Assembly (NCBI RefSeq): GCF_001047135.2
Contig: NZ_DF968078.1
Location: 168,666-232,665, forward strand
Direction of reading: 5' to 3'
Origin: Fructobacillus tropaeoli
Lineage (GTDB): Bacteria > Bacillota > Bacilli > Lactobacillales > Lactobacillaceae
Length of the DNA: 64,000 bases
Part shown: piece after piece, positions 34,709-44,220 of the stretch
Layout: every line of letters begins with the position of its first letter
How positions within the stretch are numbered: the first letter of the stretch is position 1
Notes under the pieces: generated by a model
Seen by the model: the letters and a program-made list of their open reading frames with translations, nothing else
Told to the model about the DNA's origin: nothing
Database searches by the model: none
Made by a program: the position numbers and the translations under genes

Positions 34709-36124
34709 TTATGATAACAAACCTGACAAACGACTAATAAAAATAGTCAAAATCAGGTAATCCGCCGCCCCGCCAATACTCAAGTTTTGCTCAATCATGG
34801 TTTGGTTCAACGCCGTTAAATATTTTTGACCAGCTGTCGTCTCAGCGCCGCCAAAATCGAAAAATTCATCCACCCAGCCTTGCATCTGCTGAACAATTGC
34901 CGGCGTATTCGCGCGCTTAATCAGCGTCGAATCCTGAATCGCCCCCGCTAGTGCCATCAGGGTATCCAAAAGGCGGTTTGTCACGGTTCCCGGCCGGTCA
35001 CGGAATGTTGGCAGGCCAACCTGCGCTAACGCTGGCAAACCGGCGGCAACCACACCTCGAACACCTGTCAACTGATAGGTCCGGTACTGGTAATGGCCAG
35101 CAGTTTCTTCTTGCTGGTCATGATTCGAGTTCACTAAGTCATCATCTAAGACATTTTTACTGATTTTTCGAACGAAATTTAAGACCTCTTGGAGAGTTGT
35201 CGACCGTTTATCTTGGGTTGCCAAGCCATAGGCGGCAATTAAAATGCCCAACGTAAAAATCGCACCCTTGTGCGTATTCACCCCATCTGTCGCCAGATAC
35301 ATGGCTTGCTCTGCCTTGACCCCTTCTGGTCGCAAGGCCGCTAGCAAGTCCGTTTCCTCCGCCTGACTAAAGCCTTGTCCCAGTTCAAAGGCTTTCTCAA
35401 AGTATGGTCTTAGTGCTACGGCTGAATCAACAAAGGTCATCACCGTCATATCGTGGTGGGCACCTGCCGAAATTGGGTCAACCAAGCCCGGCTTTGGCGC
35501 TAAAGCCACTTCCTGCAAGCAAGCGGCAACGGCCGCATCCACCACAAAATCTCGCGACCAAGCTGGCAGGGTTAAATCAGTCACGAAATAATCCCGGTAC
35601 AACTGATTACTTGATGCCTGGACCGCAGTAAGTGGATGACGACCTTTTTTAGCACAGACCTTCGCATCCCCATCACAGACCAGACAACGACGAGGAGGCA
35701 AACCCAGGTCTCGACGTGACAGCTGGTAGCCCTCCGCCGAATCGGCCATCACATCACAGTCAAACAAACGGCCGAGAGCAAAGTCTTCCTCGAAGCGCAA
35801 CAGTTCCTGCTTCCATTTTTTTAGCTGGCCATCCAAAACCAGGAAGGCCTCGGGGCCGGTGATCCGTTGTTCATCCACATGAACCTTTTTGATAACAGCA
35901 TTGTCACTAACAACAGCCTGCTTAATCACTTGCCAGCCAGCCATAAAAATCTGCCGGATTCTTGGGCTATTTTTAATTGGGCCCGCAATATTCAACTTCA
36001 CCGCCACCACGACCTGGTCTGGAAAATCAGCTTCCAATTGTTGCTGGACAGCTGACCGCCACTCGCGATTAGTTAAAACTTGGTCTAAGGTCACCGCCTG
36101 ACCACCGGCAAACAATTCAAGCAT
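34709..36124 (-). CDS. citXG: Fused CitX-CitG: prosthetic-group transferase and synthase
   Basis: A 471-residue bifunctional protein. Residues about 1-185 are CitX (apo-citrate-lyase phosphoribosyl-dephospho-CoA transferase) with ALGRLFDCDVMA and LPPRRCLVC; residues about 195-471 are CitG (triphosphoribosyl-dephospho-CoA synthase) with EVALAPKPGLVDP and SAGAHHDMTVMTF. It makes the prosthetic group and attaches it to CitD. The fusion is known in Leuconostoc and Haemophilus. ATG 36124 with GGAAGG is preferred over a TTG five codons upstream. It follows citF after a partial terminator. Confidence 0.92.
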   Translation of the reverse strand: MLELFAGGQAVTLDQVLTNREWRSAVQQQLEADFPDQVVVAVKLNIAGPIKNSPRIRQIFMAGWQVIKQAVVSDNAVIKKVHVDEQRITGPEAFLVLDGQLKKWKQELLRFEEDFALGRLFDCDVMADSAEGYQLSRRDLGLPPRRCLVCDGDAKVCAKKGRHPLTAVQASSNQLYRDYFVTDLTLPAWSRDFVVDAAVAACLQEVALAPKPGLVDPISAGAHHDMTVMTFVDSAVALRPYFEKAFELGQGFSQAEETDLLAALRPEGVKAEQAMYLATDGVNTHKGAIFTLGILIAAYGLATQDKRSTTLQEVLNFVRKISKNVLDDDLVNSNHDQQEETAGHYQYRTYQLTGVRGVVAAGLPALAQVGLPTFRDRPGTVTNRLLDTLMALAGAIQDSTLIKRANTPAIVQQMQGWVDEFFDFGGAETTAGQKYLTALNQTMIEQNLSIGGAADYLILTIFISRLSGLLS

Positions 36125-36189
36125 CTTCTTTCCTTCCAAACTGATTTCTATTGTCTATTCTAACAAAATCCACAATTAACTACCGCGAT

Positions 36190-36218
36190 AGAAAAGAGGG
36201 CCGGTTTCCCTGCCCTCC
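36190..36218 (-). terminator. Weak terminator between citF and citXG
   Basis: Hairpin GAGGGC-AGGGAAACCG-GCCCTC followed by TTTTC on the minus strand. The short U run suggests partial termination, reducing citXG relative to the lyase subunits. A candidate extended -10 (TGTTAGAAT) follows in the gap before citXG. Confidence 0.55.
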
Positions 36219-36228
36219 AATCTTACTG

Positions 36229-37767
36229 TTAATCTTGTACTTCCTTGATGACGTCAATTAAAGTGCCGTCACGATATTCAGCCAAGGCTACTACCCGGTC
36301 TTTAAAGGCTAACAGCTTAGGTCGACCGACCAAGTTCTCCGCGCGTTTTTGCAAGTCTTCAATCGAATAGATTGGCAGACCCGGCACCTTTGCCAGGGCG
36401 TCCTTTAGATCCTGCCGCTTTGGATTAATGGCAATACCGATTTCGGTTACCAAAACATCAATCGAATCACCCGGTGTAATCACCGTGGTGACTGCTGGAA
36501 CAACCGTGGCAATTCGACCGCGAACCAAAGGAGCGGAAATAATCGTCAACTTAGCCGTTGCCGCATCCTGGTGACCACCGATTGCACCACGAATCACGCC
36601 ATCGGAACCAGACATCACATTCACGTTAAAATCAGTATCGATTTCCAAGGCCGAAAGGATAGCAACATCCAACTTATCAACCATGGCGCCCTTGTTAGCC
36701 GGATCAGCATACCATGAGGCGTCGATTTCTTGCTGATTTGGGCTCTCTCGCATCGAGAAGGCAGCTCCCTTGTCGAAGTCCTGGACGTCCATAATTTTGG
36801 CAACCAGGCCCTCTTTCAAGAGGTCAACCGTTGGCTTTGTAATACCACCCAGGGCAAAGGATGCCTTAATCTGCTTTTCAATCATTGACTGGCGCAAGAA
36901 ACGGGTCACGGCCAGTGCCGCCCCACCAGAACCAGTCTGGAAAGAAAAGCCATCTTGAAAGTATGGTGAGTGTGTAATCACTTCGTTGACCATCTTAGCA
37001 ATTTGCAGTTCCTTTGGATCCTTGGTAAAGCGGGTCGCCCCAGAACCAATCTTATCCGGGTCACCGACCTTGTCCACCTTAACCACATAGTCAACCTCAG
37101 TTTGCTGAATGGAAGCGGGGGTATTTGGATAAGGCTTTAAATCGTCCGTAATCAGGACTAATTTGTCAGCATAGCGGGCATCCATCAGGGCATAGCCCAA
37201 AGACCCAAAGGCCGTTTCACCATCCATCCCATTGGCGTTACCCATCTCATCGGCATTTGGTACACCTAAAAAGGCAACGTCGATTTGAATTTCACCGGAC
37301 TCAATTGCCCGCGCCCGATTTCCGTGTGATCGGAAGATTACCGGATTCTTGAGAGCGCCGTGAGAAATCGCATCACCGAGCGTCCCTCGCATCCCAGAAG
37401 AGGTAATATTGGTGACGACCCCCTTCTCAATCGCATCAACCACGATATCATTCATCACGTTTGTCAATGATGAAGGAGCTAACGAAAGGTTTTGATAGCC
37501 GGCATCAATGATTTCTCGCATCACCATGTTGAAGACAAAATCACCTTCCCGAAAATGGTGATGGAAAGAAATCGTCATGCCATCACAGACAGTATCACGG
37601 ACAACCTGTTGAATGGAGTCAACAACCTTACTAGGACCGGTTTGTGCCAGCACCTTTGGTGCCACCCTTTGAATTGTTGGATGACCAAAGTTGACTGATT
37701 GAAAACCGCCATCATGATATTGGTTTAAAATTTCATCCGGAATTTCTCGCTGCACTTTATTCTTCAA
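36229..37767 (-). CDS. citF: Citrate lyase alpha subunit
   Basis: Citrate:acetyl-ACP transferase subunit of 512 aa, which swaps acetyl for citryl on CitD. It contains [30 protein letters not shown] and [12 protein letters not shown] typical of CitF. The start is read as TTG 37767 (KNKVQREIP), because AGGAGGG lies 8 nt upstream and the length then equals the family's; it overlaps the end of citE by 11 nt. A TTG start would be one of the few in the cluster. Confidence 0.93.
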   Translation of the reverse strand: MKNKVQREIPDEILNQYHDGGFQSVNFGHPTIQRVAPKVLAQTGPSKVVDSIQQVVRDTVCDGMTISFHHHFREGDFVFNMVMREIIDAGYQNLSLAPSSLTNVMNDIVVDAIEKGVVTNITSSGMRGTLGDAISHGALKNPVIFRSHGNRARAIESGEIQIDVAFLGVPNADEMGNANGMDGETAFGSLGYALMDARYADKLVLITDDLKPYPNTPASIQQTEVDYVVKVDKVGDPDKIGSGATRFTKDPKELQIAKMVNEVITHSPYFQDGFSFQTGSGGAALAVTRFLRQSMIEKQIKASFALGGITKPTVDLLKEGLVAKIMDVQDFDKGAAFSMRESPNQQEIDASWYADPANKGAMVDKLDVAILSALEIDTDFNVNVMSGSDGVIRGAIGGHQDAATAKLTIISAPLVRGRIATVVPAVTTVITPGDSIDVLVTEIGIAINPKRQDLKDALAKVPGLPIYSIEDLQKRAENLVGRPKLLAFKDRVVALAEYRDGTLIDVIKEVQD

Positions 37768-38668
37768 TGTTCTTTCCCTCCTGATCAACAAGGTGGTTCG
37801 CCTTCGCCAAAGCCATCACTCGTTCTGATCGTAGCACAACCGGTCGGTCAACCATCTGACCGTTAATGGCAATCACACCTGATCCCTTTTGTTGGGCAGC
37901 CTTAATGGCCATAATCATGTTTTGCGCGTTGATAATTTCCTTTTGGCTTGGTTGATAAACTTGGTTAACCAAAGGAATTTGCCGCGGATTAATCACTGAT
38001 TTTCCATCGAAACCAAGCTGATGAATCAGTTTCGTTTCCCGGATAAAGCCTTCCTCGTCATCCAAGTTCGTAAAGACGGTATCAAATGCTGCAATTCCTG
38101 CTGCTCGAGCGGCATGCAAAATGACATTGCGCGCATACAACAATTCTTGACCATCCGGATAACGGTGGGTCTTCATATCGGTTGTGTAATCTTCGGCAGA
38201 CAAGGCAATACCAATCATTCGATCAGAAGCAGCCGCAATTTCATTGGCATTAGCAACACCCTTGGCCGATTCAATGGCGGCCATCAGATGGGTGGAACCC
38301 ACTTCCAGACCAAATTCCTGTTCTGCTGAGGCAACAAAGTTTTCGAGTTCTTGAACCATCTCAGCCGATTCCGTTTTTGGCAATCGGATTACATCAATGC
38401 CAGCCTTCACCATCGCTTTAATATCATTTTGGTAAAAGGGGGTATCCAAGCCATTAATTCGAACGACTAATTCCGCATCCCCATAATCAAAGCGGGACAA
38501 TGCCTCATAAACGAGGTATCGGGCGGCATCTTTTTCGGCCAGTGAAACTGCATCCTCTAAATCAAACATAATCGAGTCGGCCCCGAAAATGCCGGCATCC
38601 TTGATTAACCCCGGATTATTACCAGGAACAAACATCATGGTTCGTCGTAACCGTTCGCTTTCAACCAT
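37757..38668 (-). CDS. citE: Citrate lyase beta subunit (citryl-ACP lyase)
   Basis: HpcH/HpaI-type TIM barrel of 303 aa that cleaves citryl-CitD to oxaloacetate and acetyl-CitD. Motifs: [35 protein letters not shown] (acidic Mg site), [21 protein letters not shown] and [12 protein letters not shown] 38668 shares one base with the citD stop (TAATG), with SD GGGAGG inside citD; the subunits are translationally coupled. Confidence 0.97.
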   Translation of the reverse strand: MVESERLRRTMMFVPGNNPGLIKDAGIFGADSIMFDLEDAVSLAEKDAARYLVYEALSRFDYGDAELVVRINGLDTPFYQNDIKAMVKAGIDVIRLPKTESAEMVQELENFVASAEQEFGLEVGSTHLMAAIESAKGVANANEIAAASDRMIGIALSAEDYTTDMKTHRYPDGQELLYARNVILHAARAAGIAAFDTVFTNLDDEEGFIRETKLIHQLGFDGKSVINPRQIPLVNQVYQPSQKEIINAQNMIMAIKAAQQKGSGVIAINGQMVDRPVVLRSERVMALAKANHLVDQEGKNIEE

Positions 38669-38961
38669 TAGAGCACCTCCCATTGTGGCTGGTCAACTTG
38701 ATCCAAAGCTCGTTGGCAAACCGTGATGGCCCGCGCCTTAATCACGGGGTCCAAGGCTCCCTGGTCAACTACCTTAATGACGGCGTTCTGAATATCGTAG
38801 TCAGCGAAGACGCCCTCAATCGTTGCTTGAATCTGGTCTCCAAACTGCTTGGCTACATCCGAAACCAAGTCAAATTCGAGGCCATTCGTGCCTTGACTGA
38901 CCATAATTTGAACATCCGAAGATTCGAGGGTCCCCGCCAAAGCGGTTTTCTTAATTTCCAT
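38668..38961 (-). CDS. citD: Citrate lyase acyl carrier protein (gamma subunit)
   Basis: Carrier protein of 97 aa that bears the phosphoribosyl-dephospho-CoA arm on a serine near the N-terminus (AGTLESSDVQI, Ser about 14). Length and sequence are typical for CitD. It overlaps citC by 11 nt upstream and citE by 1 nt downstream. Confidence 0.95.
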   Translation of the reverse strand: MEIKKTALAGTLESSDVQIMVSQGTNGLEFDLVSDVAKQFGDQIQATIEGVFADYDIQNAVIKVVDQGALDPVIKARAITVCQRALDQVDQPQWEVL

Positions 38962-40012
38962 CGATTTTTTGTCCTTTCTTGATTCTTGCTTGTAAGTCGG
39001 TGAGGTGTTTTTCGATAAAGGAAAGACTCGACACTGGTAGCATGTCAGTTACATCCTGAATTTTCCCTGTCTGAATGGCCTTGCGAACCGTACGGGCACT
39101 AATAACCTGCTGACTGTCCGTCGGTTCCTTCATTCTTGGTACCAGCTCAACTTGAACTTCTGGTGGGAGCACTTCTTGCAGCGCCTGATTATACTGATCA
39201 GTTGTCTGTGACAGCGGTTCCGTCCCAACATAACGGCTTGTGATGCCCAATGGTTTGGCAATTTGTTCCTTAAACAAAGTGGCATCGAGCTGCGTTTGGT
39301 AAGAAACCAGCTGACTGTCATCCTTCAGAAAATAGGCCGGGAAAGACAGACTGGAGACCATGTAAGGTCCACCAGTTGCCACCACGACATTTGCCAAGTC
39401 GCTCGTTCCTTCTTGAGCCAAGCGCAAGCGCTCTTCAGTCGTGAACAACGATTGGTCCTCCTCAACCACAAATACATAAACAAAGTCATTCTTTTGCGCT
39501 GCCGTCTCCACCAAGTACCGGTGCCCTTTGGTAAACGGATTGGCATTTAAAACAACTGCTGCTACCCGTTTTGCTGAGGCTGGCTTTTTAGGCAATGCTG
39601 CCCGAAAGCTAGCCACATTTGGCAAGCCTTTTTCTAAAATCAGACCCTCACTAGTCTTCGCCAAAGTTGCAAAACCAACATGGCTAAAGCTCTGTTCATA
39701 TTGCAACTTGGTAAAAACAAATAAATGAAAGATGCCATCTTGCGCCAGCGTCGTTTCGAGCGTTGACACCAGGCGATTAAACCTGGCCCCCTTAGAAGCA
39801 CCAGCCGCCGAAACGGCCAAATATTTCAACGTTTGACCAGCAATCGAGCCGGTTCCAACCATTTGGCCTTGGTCGTCATAGATTGCAAAGGTTTTATCAA
39901 TGGCAGCCAGCTCTTGGCTTGAAAAGTTATCTAAGCCCTGACTGGTTAAAAACCGTCGCCAATCCTTTTTCGTAGCTGAGTTAGTCAAATAAATTTCTTG
40001 AATGGTTTCCAC
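38951..40012 (-). CDS. citC: [Citrate (pro-3S)-lyase] ligase
   Basis: Acetate:SH-citrate-lyase ligase of 353 aa that activates the lyase by acetylating the CitD prosthetic group with ATP. An N-terminal GNAT-like domain (about 1-120, MVGTGSIAGQTLKYLAV) precedes a nucleotidyltransferase domain with the HxGH-like NANPFTKGHRYLVE and C-terminal VISARTVRKAIQTG. It lies between mae and citD, the order of Leuconostoc and Weissella citrate loci. Confidence 0.95.
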   Translation of the reverse strand: METIQEIYLTNSATKKDWRRFLTSQGLDNFSSQELAAIDKTFAIYDDQGQMVGTGSIAGQTLKYLAVSAAGASKGARFNRLVSTLETTLAQDGIFHLFVFTKLQYEQSFSHVGFATLAKTSEGLILEKGLPNVASFRAALPKKPASAKRVAAVVLNANPFTKGHRYLVETAAQKNDFVYVFVVEEDQSLFTTEERLRLAQEGTSDLANVVVATGGPYMVSSLSFPAYFLKDDSQLVSYQTQLDATLFKEQIAKPLGITSRYVGTEPLSQTTDQYNQALQEVLPPEVQVELVPRMKEPTDSQQVISARTVRKAIQTGKIQDVTDMLPVSSLSFIEKHLTDLQARIKKGQKIDGN

Positions 40013-40048
40013 TATCGACGCCCCACCTTCTTACCTTAACTTGCTACT

Positions 40049-41200
40049 TTAGTGTTCTTGTTTGGCAAAAGCCAACACCGCATTTTCCACTGCCGCCACC
40101 ACGCCAGTATCAAAGACAGCTGGCACAACTTTTTCTGCACTTGGCTGTTCAACTAAGTTCGCCAGGGCTGTTGCGACATGGAGCTGCAGTTCAATCGAAA
40201 CTGATTTTAAATCAGTAGCCAAAAGTCCCTTAAACAGACCCGGGAAGGCCAAAATATTGTTCACCTGGTTAGCCCACTGAGATGAGCCAGTCGCAACGAC
40301 AGCAGCACCACCAGCTTTAGCTTCGTCTGGCAAAATTTCAGGTACCGGGTTAGCTAGCGCCAAAACAATCGCCTTGTCAGCCATCCGTCGCACTTGGTCC
40401 GCCGACAAAAGATGTCCATCCGAAAGGCCAATAAAGACGTCTTGCTGGTCGATAACTTCATCCAGACTTTCCCCCTGACTTTGTTCAACCTGCTTTGCTA
40501 AATCACGTTGAAAACGATTATAGTCCTGATCATCTGCTCGAATAACGCCATGAATATCGACGAGCGTTTGCTTTTTAATGCCCGCCGCTAATAAAAGCTT
40601 TGCAGTGGCTACTCCGGCAGCACCGACACCATTGATAACGATGTTCAAATCCGTCAAAGGCTTACCAACAACCTTCGCGGCATTAATCAAAGCCGCTAAC
40701 ACAACGATGGCCGTGCCAGTTTGATCATCATGGTAAACCGGAATATCAAGGGCTTCCTGCAGTTGTTGCTCAATTTCAAAAACGCGTGGCGCAGCAATAT
40801 CTTCCAAATGAATACCTGCAAAGGATGGCGCCATTGTCTTAATTGTTGCCACAAATTCTTCGACTGGCACCTGGTTCAAAGCCATCGGTAACGCATCGAC
40901 ACCGGCAAACTCCTTATAAATCAGCGCTTTACCTTCCACAATTGGTAAGCCAGCCCCAGGGCCGATATTCCCCAGGCCTAAGACGGCCGAACTGTCGGTA
41001 ATGACCGGCACTAATTTACCCGAAATGGTGTACTTCTTTTGATCTTCTGGGTGGCGCTCGATTTGTTTGGCTAAGGCTGCCACGCCCGGCGTGTACGCCT
41101 TGGCTAAATCAGCTGCGTCCTTGATTGCAAAGATCCCCTGAATCGTCAGGGCTCCTTGGTGGTGCTCATGAAGTGCAAAGACCTCATTCATATCTACCAT
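40049..41200 (-). CDS. citM: Malic-enzyme-type oxaloacetate decarboxylase (CitM/Mae)
   Basis: NAD-malic enzyme family protein of 383 aa. It contains AYTPGVAALA, the catalytic-lysine region GLPIVEGKALIYKEFAGVDA, the divalent-metal site HLEDIAAPRVFEIE and HDDQTGTAIVVLAALINA, and the NAD motif GVGAAGVATAKLLL. In citrate clusters of lactic acid bacteria this family member decarboxylates the oxaloacetate released by citrate lyase to pyruvate; malic enzyme activity is the alternative. SD AGGAGG lies 5 nt from the ATG. First gene of the citrate operon, divergent from citI. Confidence 0.9.
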   Translation of the reverse strand: MVDMNEVFALHEHHQGALTIQGIFAIKDAADLAKAYTPGVAALAKQIERHPEDQKKYTISGKLVPVITDSSAVLGLGNIGPGAGLPIVEGKALIYKEFAGVDALPMALNQVPVEEFVATIKTMAPSFAGIHLEDIAAPRVFEIEQQLQEALDIPVYHDDQTGTAIVVLAALINAAKVVGKPLTDLNIVINGVGAAGVATAKLLLAAGIKKQTLVDIHGVIRADDQDYNRFQRDLAKQVEQSQGESLDEVIDQQDVFIGLSDGHLLSADQVRRMADKAIVLALANPVPEILPDEAKAGGAAVVATGSSQWANQVNNILAFPGLFKGLLATDLKSVSIELQLHVATALANLVEQPSAEKVVPAVFDTGVVAAVENAVLAFAKQEH

Positions 41201-41387
41201 ATTGGCCTCCTAATGTTTTTGAAGACTTGAATTAAATCCTAAATTAATTTTAAATTGTACATTAGCGAATGTAAAGAAAAATATTTAATATTTTTACAAA
41301 TAAAATGTATAATTAACCATTTTTCAATATTTAAAGTTTTTTACCATCTTTAAATTTGTCTTACTTTTAAAATATTTTACACTTTGA
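41201..41387 (-). promoter_or_regulatory. Citrate operon control region with AT-rich palindromes
   Basis: TACAAT on the minus strand (41254-41259) is the likely -10 for citM-citCDEF. It overlaps the perfect inverted repeat TACATT-AGCG-AATGTA (41258-41273). Next to it is a second perfect palindrome, AAAAATATT-T-AATATTTTT (41277-41295), flanked by TGTAAA and TTTACA. In Weissella the activator CitI binds AT-rich sites between the divergent genes, so these are candidate CitI operators. Confidence 0.55.
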
Positions 41388-41417
41388 TTGTAAATATCTT
41401 GAATTTTGTAGTAGAAT
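41388..41417 (+). promoter_or_regulatory. Candidate citI promoter
   Basis: TTGTAA (41388-41393), 18-nt spacer, TAGAAT (41412-41417), leaving a leader of about 75 nt before citI. Confidence 0.5.
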
Positions 41418-41498
41418 CAATTTAATGATTTCTTGTTTAGGCCAAAAATCGTGGCTTAAATTAAAGAAAATCAATAATAGAAGGAAAAGGATGACAAT

Positions 41499-42446
41499 AT
41501 GTCCACAACGGATCCAAATTTACTGGCGCAGATTTCTGAAGACTACTACCTAAACAAGTTGTCCTTTGGTGAAATTTCGACCAAGTACGACGTTTCCCGG
41601 TACCTCATTAATAAGTACCTGACAGAAGCCTTGAAAACCGGCGTTGTGAAAATTGAAATTGCCGCCTCTGCTAACCGTAATTCACAGTTAGAGCAAGTTT
41701 TTAAGGAAAAATTTCCAAACACAAATTGCTACATCATCCAAGATGACACCACGACAAGTGCCACTGAAGATTTGATTTCAAACTACGCGGCCAATCTGGT
41801 GGTTAAGCACTTAGAAAATGGTCCTCATATCGTTGGGATGACCTGGGGTGACACGATGTACTCACTGATTGATGCCATCACGTCCAATCCCTTAAACCAG
41901 ATTAAGTTCACCCAATTCGTTGGGGAAAACATGAAGTACAACTCTACGGCCGGTTCCGTTCGCATCGTTGAACGTGCTGCCAAGAAGGTTGCCGGTGAGT
42001 TCTTAACGCTCCCCGCTCCCCTCTACTTAGCCGATGATGCCGTCCGTAACGGTCTGTATGAGGCGGTTTCAATCAAGCAAACCATCGACTTAGCCAAGCA
42101 AATGGATACTGTTTTGACTGGTATGGGCACGATTGCTTCGCTTGAATCAATCGCCATTTGGAACCAAAACATCAACCGCCTCTTCCCCAACGTTAAATTG
42201 GGCGAAGTTGCAGGTATGATTTACGGTCGACCATATGACATTAACGGAAACATCTTAAACGTTGGCTCCGACAAAGTCGTTGGTTTGGATATGAATTCAA
42301 TCCTCGCCACACCAAAACGAATTGGTGTCGTCCGCTCTAAGGCGAAGTCAAAAGCGGCCCTCGGCGCTCTTCGTGGTGGCTTTGTCACCGACTTGGTAAT
42401 GTCAGAATCATTGGCATACCGAATTATCAACGAAGAAGCTGAATAA
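41499..42446 (+). CDS. citI: CitI-type transcriptional activator (SorC/DeoR family)
   Basis: DNA-binding regulator of 315 aa. The N-terminal helix-turn-helix is at about 20-50 (SFGEISTKYDVSRYLINKYL); the sugar-binding-like effector domain of SorC proteins follows, with GMTWGDTMYSLIDA and VLTGMGTIASLES. In Weissella and Leuconostoc the homologue CitI responds to citrate and activates the divergent cit operon. SD AAGGAAAAGGA precedes the ATG. Confidence 0.88.
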   Translation: MSTTDPNLLAQISEDYYLNKLSFGEISTKYDVSRYLINKYLTEALKTGVVKIEIAASANRNSQLEQVFKEKFPNTNCYIIQDDTTTSATEDLISNYAANLVVKHLENGPHIVGMTWGDTMYSLIDAITSNPLNQIKFTQFVGENMKYNSTAGSVRIVERAAKKVAGEFLTLPAPLYLADDAVRNGLYEAVSIKQTIDLAKQMDTVLTGMGTIASLESIAIWNQNINRLFPNVKLGEVAGMIYGRPYDINGNILNVGSDKVVGLDMNSILATPKRIGVVRSKAKSKAALGALRGGFVTDLVMSESLAYRIINEEAE

Positions 42447-42452
42447 ATTTTT

Positions 42453-42535
42453 AAAAAGTCTACCCCTTGATTTGGGTCCCGAAATTTAGACAAACAAATT
42501 TCAGGATTCATATCACTTCTGGTAGGCTTTTTTGC
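42453..42535 (+). terminator. Long branched terminator after citI
   Basis: AAAAAGTCTACC pairs with GGTAGGCTTTTTT about 60 nt later; inside, CCGAAATTT faces AAATTTCAGG as a second stem. The long closing distance is unusual for an intrinsic terminator. Confidence 0.6.
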
Positions 42536-42555
42536 TGCACAATTATTCCGATGCA

Positions 42556-42589
42556 CAAAAAAGAGTGAAAACGAAATCGTTTTCACTCC
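42556..42589 (-). terminator. Terminator after brnQ
   Basis: Hairpin GAGTGAAAACG-ATTT-CGTTTTCACTC followed by six U on the minus strand; it abuts the citI terminator. Confidence 0.88.
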
Positions 42590-42595
42590 TGATTT

Positions 42596-43966
42596 TTATG
42601 ACTTTGTTTTTGTTCCAAACAGCTTTTGGCAAATCAGGCCAATCACAATGCCAAAGAAGGCAAAGCCAATCCAGCCAAAGCCGGCACTGGCACCAAAAAT
42701 ATGGGTCTGGTACCAACCGACATGAGTGGTTGTTCCAACAGTATAAGAGACCAATCCACCAAGGTCCTTGGCAAAAGGTGCGTTTGACAAGCCATCAAAG
42801 ACAGCTGCAATCAACGTCAAGCCCAACGCCCAGCCATAGAGAAAACGACCCTGACTTAGCCATGGTGACAACAAACTCAGTAGAATCAAAACAATCGCAA
42901 TGGGGTACAAGAACATCAAGATGGGTGCAGCCCAAACAATAATCTTGTCGAGTCCTAATGTTGCCACAATAAAGGCCAAAAGTGAGGCAAAGGCCAACCA
43001 ACCTTTATAGGAAACCCTGGGCCAAACGCGGTTTAAATCGCGGGCAAAGGATGCCGTCAGCCCCATAGCCGTGGTAAAGACGGCCAAAGTGCCCATGACG
43101 GCGATAAAGATTTGACCAAAACGGCCGAAATAATACAACATCACATTGGTCAAAGCAACGGCACCGTTACTTGAGATTGGCATATGAGCCAAAGAAGTCG
43201 TTCCAAGCAAAATCAAGCCAACATAGACCACGGCCAAAACGACCATCGACAAGGTTCCAGTCTTCACGATGACCGTCGCGATTTCGCCAGGCTTTTTGTA
43301 ACCTAATTTTTGAATAGAATGCACAATCGTCACCCCAAAAATTAGTCCTGCCATCGCATCAACCGTATTATAACCTTCAATAAAGGCCGGGGCAATCGCA
43401 TTTCCCTGGTAGGCCGTCGTCACCGCTTGGTGAGTGGTGGACCCCATTGGTGAAATGATGGCTAAAATAAAGATGAAAGCCAACATGGCCAAGAAAATTG
43501 GGTTTAGGTAGCGGCCAATAATATCCAATAACTTCGTTGATTGGGTCGATGACCAATAGACGAGGATAAAGTAAATCAAGGCAAATACAATCAAACCAAT
43601 TTGTTGCTGTCCCTTTGGTAGCCAATTGGCAAAGGAAAACGAATAAGCAACCGTTGCCGTTCGAGGAGCCACGATAATCGGTCCCAAGCACAACTGTAAG
43701 GCCACTAAGAAAATCGTGGCTGGTTTGTGTCCTAATGGCCGAATCAAATCAAAAACAGATTCAGACCGAGTAACTGCTAAAGCAACCAAAGACAAGAGTG
43801 GCAAAATAACCGCACTCAGCAGAAAGCCAACCGTAGCGGGACCCCATTGCGCACCGGCAATTTGACCCAAGTGAACCGGAAAAATCAGGTTTCCGGATCC
43901 AAAAAACATTCCAAAAATCAATGAAAACAGGAGCAAGGCCTGCTTCCAACTAAGTTTCTTTTCCAT
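42596..43966 (-). CDS. brnQ: Branched-chain amino acid:cation symporter BrnQ
   Basis: LIVCS-family transporter of 456 aa with about twelve membrane helices, importing Leu, Ile and Val with Na+ or H+. The N-terminal GMFFGSGNLIFPVHLGQIAG and the FAVTRSE-like loop (LAVTRSESVFDLIRPLG) are characteristic. ATG 43966 starts the family's normal N-terminus (EKKLSWKQALLLFSLIFGMF); GGAG lies about 11 nt upstream, a little far. The gap before it contains a structured leader. Confidence 0.93.
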   Translation of the reverse strand: MEKKLSWKQALLLFSLIFGMFFGSGNLIFPVHLGQIAGAQWGPATVGFLLSAVILPLLSLVALAVTRSESVFDLIRPLGHKPATIFLVALQLCLGPIIVAPRTATVAYSFSFANWLPKGQQQIGLIVFALIYFILVYWSSTQSTKLLDIIGRYLNPIFLAMLAFIFILAIISPMGSTTHQAVTTAYQGNAIAPAFIEGYNTVDAMAGLIFGVTIVHSIQKLGYKKPGEIATVIVKTGTLSMVVLAVVYVGLILLGTTSLAHMPISSNGAVALTNVMLYYFGRFGQIFIAVMGTLAVFTTAMGLTASFARDLNRVWPRVSYKGWLAFASLLAFIVATLGLDKIIVWAAPILMFLYPIAIVLILLSLLSPWLSQGRFLYGWALGLTLIAAVFDGLSNAPFAKDLGGLVSYTVGTTTHVGWYQTHIFGASAGFGWIGFAFFGIVIGLICQKLFGTKTKS

Positions 43967-44220
43967 TAACGTAAAACTCCATTCATGGTTATCCAATAAA
44001 CAAGCATTTTTTAGATAGCAAAATACCTATCAATTTTACAGGAAAAAGTCCCCTCTGGCTAGTTAAAATGCCGTTTCAAGCAACTTAATGGAACTAAAAA
44101 AGCCCGCCGGAGTCGGTTAAACCTAATGAATTTCATCACGATTATTAGGTTCACTCAGAAAGCTAACAGCCCATTTTTTGCTGATACCCTTTTGATTCCT
44201 TTGGCGCTTTTTCAATATTT
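43967..44220 (-). other. Leader region between the glutaredoxin-like gene and brnQ
   Basis: About 250 nt without a gene. On the minus strand AACCTAAT pairs with ATTAGGTT (loop of 16 nt), enclosed by GAGT/ACTC, and CGGCGGGCTTTTTT follows. This can be the terminator of the glutaredoxin-like gene or an attenuator for brnQ. A T-box was looked for and not found. Confidence 0.4.
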
